Below, one piece after another: positions 63,007-64,000 of a stretch of DNA of 64,000 nucleotides. A model generated the notes under the pieces. It had not been told where the DNA came from, made no database searches, and saw only the letters and a list, made by a program, of their open reading frames with translations. How positions within the stretch are numbered: position 1 is the stretch's first letter; every line of letters begins with the position of its first letter. The DNA is from Streptomyces rhizosphaerihabitans (GTDB taxonomy: Bacteria > Actinomycetota > Actinomycetes > Streptomycetales > Streptomycetaceae): positions 62,001 to 126,000 of the forward strand of contig NZ_JAODTZ010000009.1 of assembly GCF_025399795.1 (NCBI RefSeq), in the 5' to 3' direction. The translations under genes were made by a program, and so were the position numbers.

Positions 63007-63228
63007 TCAGCGAGTCTTTTCGTCAGCACCGGCCGAACCGGTGTGCTGTGGGGCGCGGGGCTGTGGGGCGGGGGGCTGTGAGGCGTGGGGCTGTGGGGTC
63101 GTGGACACCGAGCCCTTGTCGGCGCCGTCCGGGTGGCCAAGTCCGTGGCTGCCGGCGTTCGCCGAGACGACACCGATGACGACGAGGCCCACGGTGGCAC
63201 TCAGTGCGGCCCTGCCCTTCATGCCCAC
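63007..63228 (-). CDS. Small secreted protein
   Basis: The product has 73 residues from GTG 63228, which has AAGGGA 7 nt upstream (a Met two codons in is possible). Residues 3-25 form a signal peptide (ALSATVGLVVIGVVSANAG). The mature part is about 48 residues, with a short Pro/Gln/His repeat (PQPHASQPPAPQPRAPQH). It resembles short exported Streptomyces proteins but lacks chaplin cysteines. Function unknown. Confidence 0.6.
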   Translation of the reverse strand: MGMKGRAALSATVGLVVIGVVSANAGSHGLGHPDGADKGSVSTTPQPHASQPPAPQPRAPQHTGSAGADEKTR

Positions 63229-63420
63229 GACTGTTCCCTTTCCCGGCGGACGCCTCGATGGCAGCCGCTCGTTCGCTGGGTCAATAAGACCAGGGCCTGT
63301 GAACCGAGTCAACACGATTCACTAAGTATCTTGCGTGCACAGTGTGAACGGGTGGATCTTTCCTACGTCGGTATGCTCGACACCACACAGGGACGAGTCG
63401 GGACGAGAGGAGCGGAGCGA

Positions 63421-64000
63421 GTGCAGGACAACGCGACCGAGGTGACCGCCGCCGGAATCGCACGGCTGGCCGGCGTCGGCCGCGCGGCCGTGAGCAACTG
63501 GCGCCGTCGCCACGCCGACTTCCCCAAGCCCGTCGGCGGTACGGAGACCAGCCCGTCGTTCGCGCTCGCCGAGGTCGAGACCTGGCTGCGTCACCAGGGC
63601 AAACTCGCCGAAGTACCTTTGCGGGAACGCGTGTGGCAGCAACTCGCCGGCCACCCCGAGGGCCCGGCCGCCGCACTCGCCCACGTCGGCTGCGTGCTGC
63701 TGCTCATCCATGACCGGCCGACGGTCTGGCTCGAGGTGAGCGCCGGTTCCGACGAGCGCCTTGCCGCGCTGCTGCCGGCCGCGCTGGAGCAGGTGACCGT
63801 CCCACGGTTCGGCTGGGTGCAAGCTGAACGTGGTGTTCACGCCGAGGTGGGCGCGGAGCCGCCGTCGACTGTGAATCGACCGGTTGCTGTGAACACCCAA
63901 ACGGTGAACACTCCGGATGTCGCTTCAGGAGGGTCGGCAGCCCCGCACACCCCAGCCGCCCCTGCCACCCCTGCCGCCCCTGCCGCCCTCGCCGTGCCCC
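63421..64000 (+). CDS. N-6 DNA methylase-like protein, N-terminal HTH part (partial, runs off right edge)
   Basis: The frame starts at GTG 63421 (GAGAGGAG 9 nt upstream) and stays open to the edge, so only 193 residues are seen. The N-terminus, EVTAAGIARLAGVGRAAVSN, then WRRRHADFPKPVGGTETSPS and ALAEVETWLRHQGKLAEVPL, is the helix-turn-helix found at the start of HsdM-like N-6 adenine methylases in Streptomyces, as I recall. The visible end is an Ala/Pro repeat linker. The catalytic NPPY part lies outside the window, so the methylase call is from family resemblance only. Confidence 0.6.
   Translation, partial: MQDNATEVTAAGIARLAGVGRAAVSNWRRRHADFPKPVGGTETSPSFALAEVETWLRHQGKLAEVPLRERVWQQLAGHPEGPAAALAHVGCVLLLIHDRPTVWLEVSAGSDERLAALLPAALEQVTVPRFGWVQAERGVHAEVGAEPPSTVNRPVAVNTQTVNTPDVASGGSAAPHTPAAPATPAAPAALAVP

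Overview
The window is high-GC actinobacterial DNA and almost certainly a Streptomyces chromosome arm-to-core segment. It has many GTG starts, GC-rich third positions, a WhiJ-type XRE/DUF397/ATPase trio, and a gene order (galTEK, tamR/tam, desaturase, ppc, pth, rplY, prs, glmU, mfd) that I recall from Streptomyces coelicolor in the SCO3100-SCO3140 range. That synteny is from memory, not computed. The first gene (1-739) and the last gene (63421-64000) run off the window.

Layout. 1-3.2 kb: a GNAT-AAA fusion protein, then a developmental-regulator trio (DUF397, XRE-DUF5753, anti-sigma-like ATPase) and a PH-like membrane protein. 3.2-8.7 kb: galactose uptake and Leloir pathway, with an SSS symporter and a small companion divergent from galT-galE-galK. 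8.9-14.0 kb: a GNAT, a LuxR-type response regulator, TamR with its divergent trans-aconitate methyltransferase across a striking five-copy 15-bp repeat, a VOC protein, and a TetR-desaturase operon with a double TACG-N4-CGTA operator candidate. 14.4-22.2 kb: housekeeping genes (ppc, pth, rplY, prs, glmU, tRNA-Gln). 22.2-24.6 kb: a LAGLIDADG-like HTH protein and an orphan sensor kinase.

24.8-30.2 kb is the most unusual block. It is a compact set of polymorphic-toxin-type domains: a YwqJ-type deaminase and a SUKH-3 protein on one strand and, divergently, a WHH-nuclease fused to a SUKH domain, then a 995-residue Imm35-linker-deaminase-SUKH-4 protein. Effector and immunity modules are joined in single polypeptides, and I see no secretion signals. 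30.6-42 kb: a coiled-coil protein, a 221-bp MITE-like element, an ActP-like symporter with a DUF485 partner, a Tat-exported NlpC/P60 hydrolase, a DHA2 MFS exporter, and a MacB/FtsX-type ABC pair. 42.2-47.7 kb: mfd and a divergent TetR/SCO6745-like pair.

47.7-61.3 kb is an accessory region. It holds tandem repeats, a small Rv0909-type antitoxin-like protein, an HNH lipoprotein, a secreted-protein pseudogene split by a TnpB-only IS200/IS605-type element, two duplicated cell-wall-type DUF11-like proteins flanking a HEAT-repeat protein, several uncharacterised proteins, and a decayed second copy of the DUF397/XRE/ATPase trio. 61.6-64 kb: small membrane, lipoprotein and secreted proteins, and the start of an HTH-N6 DNA methylase-like gene. 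Strong inverted-repeat terminators sit at most convergent or operon ends.
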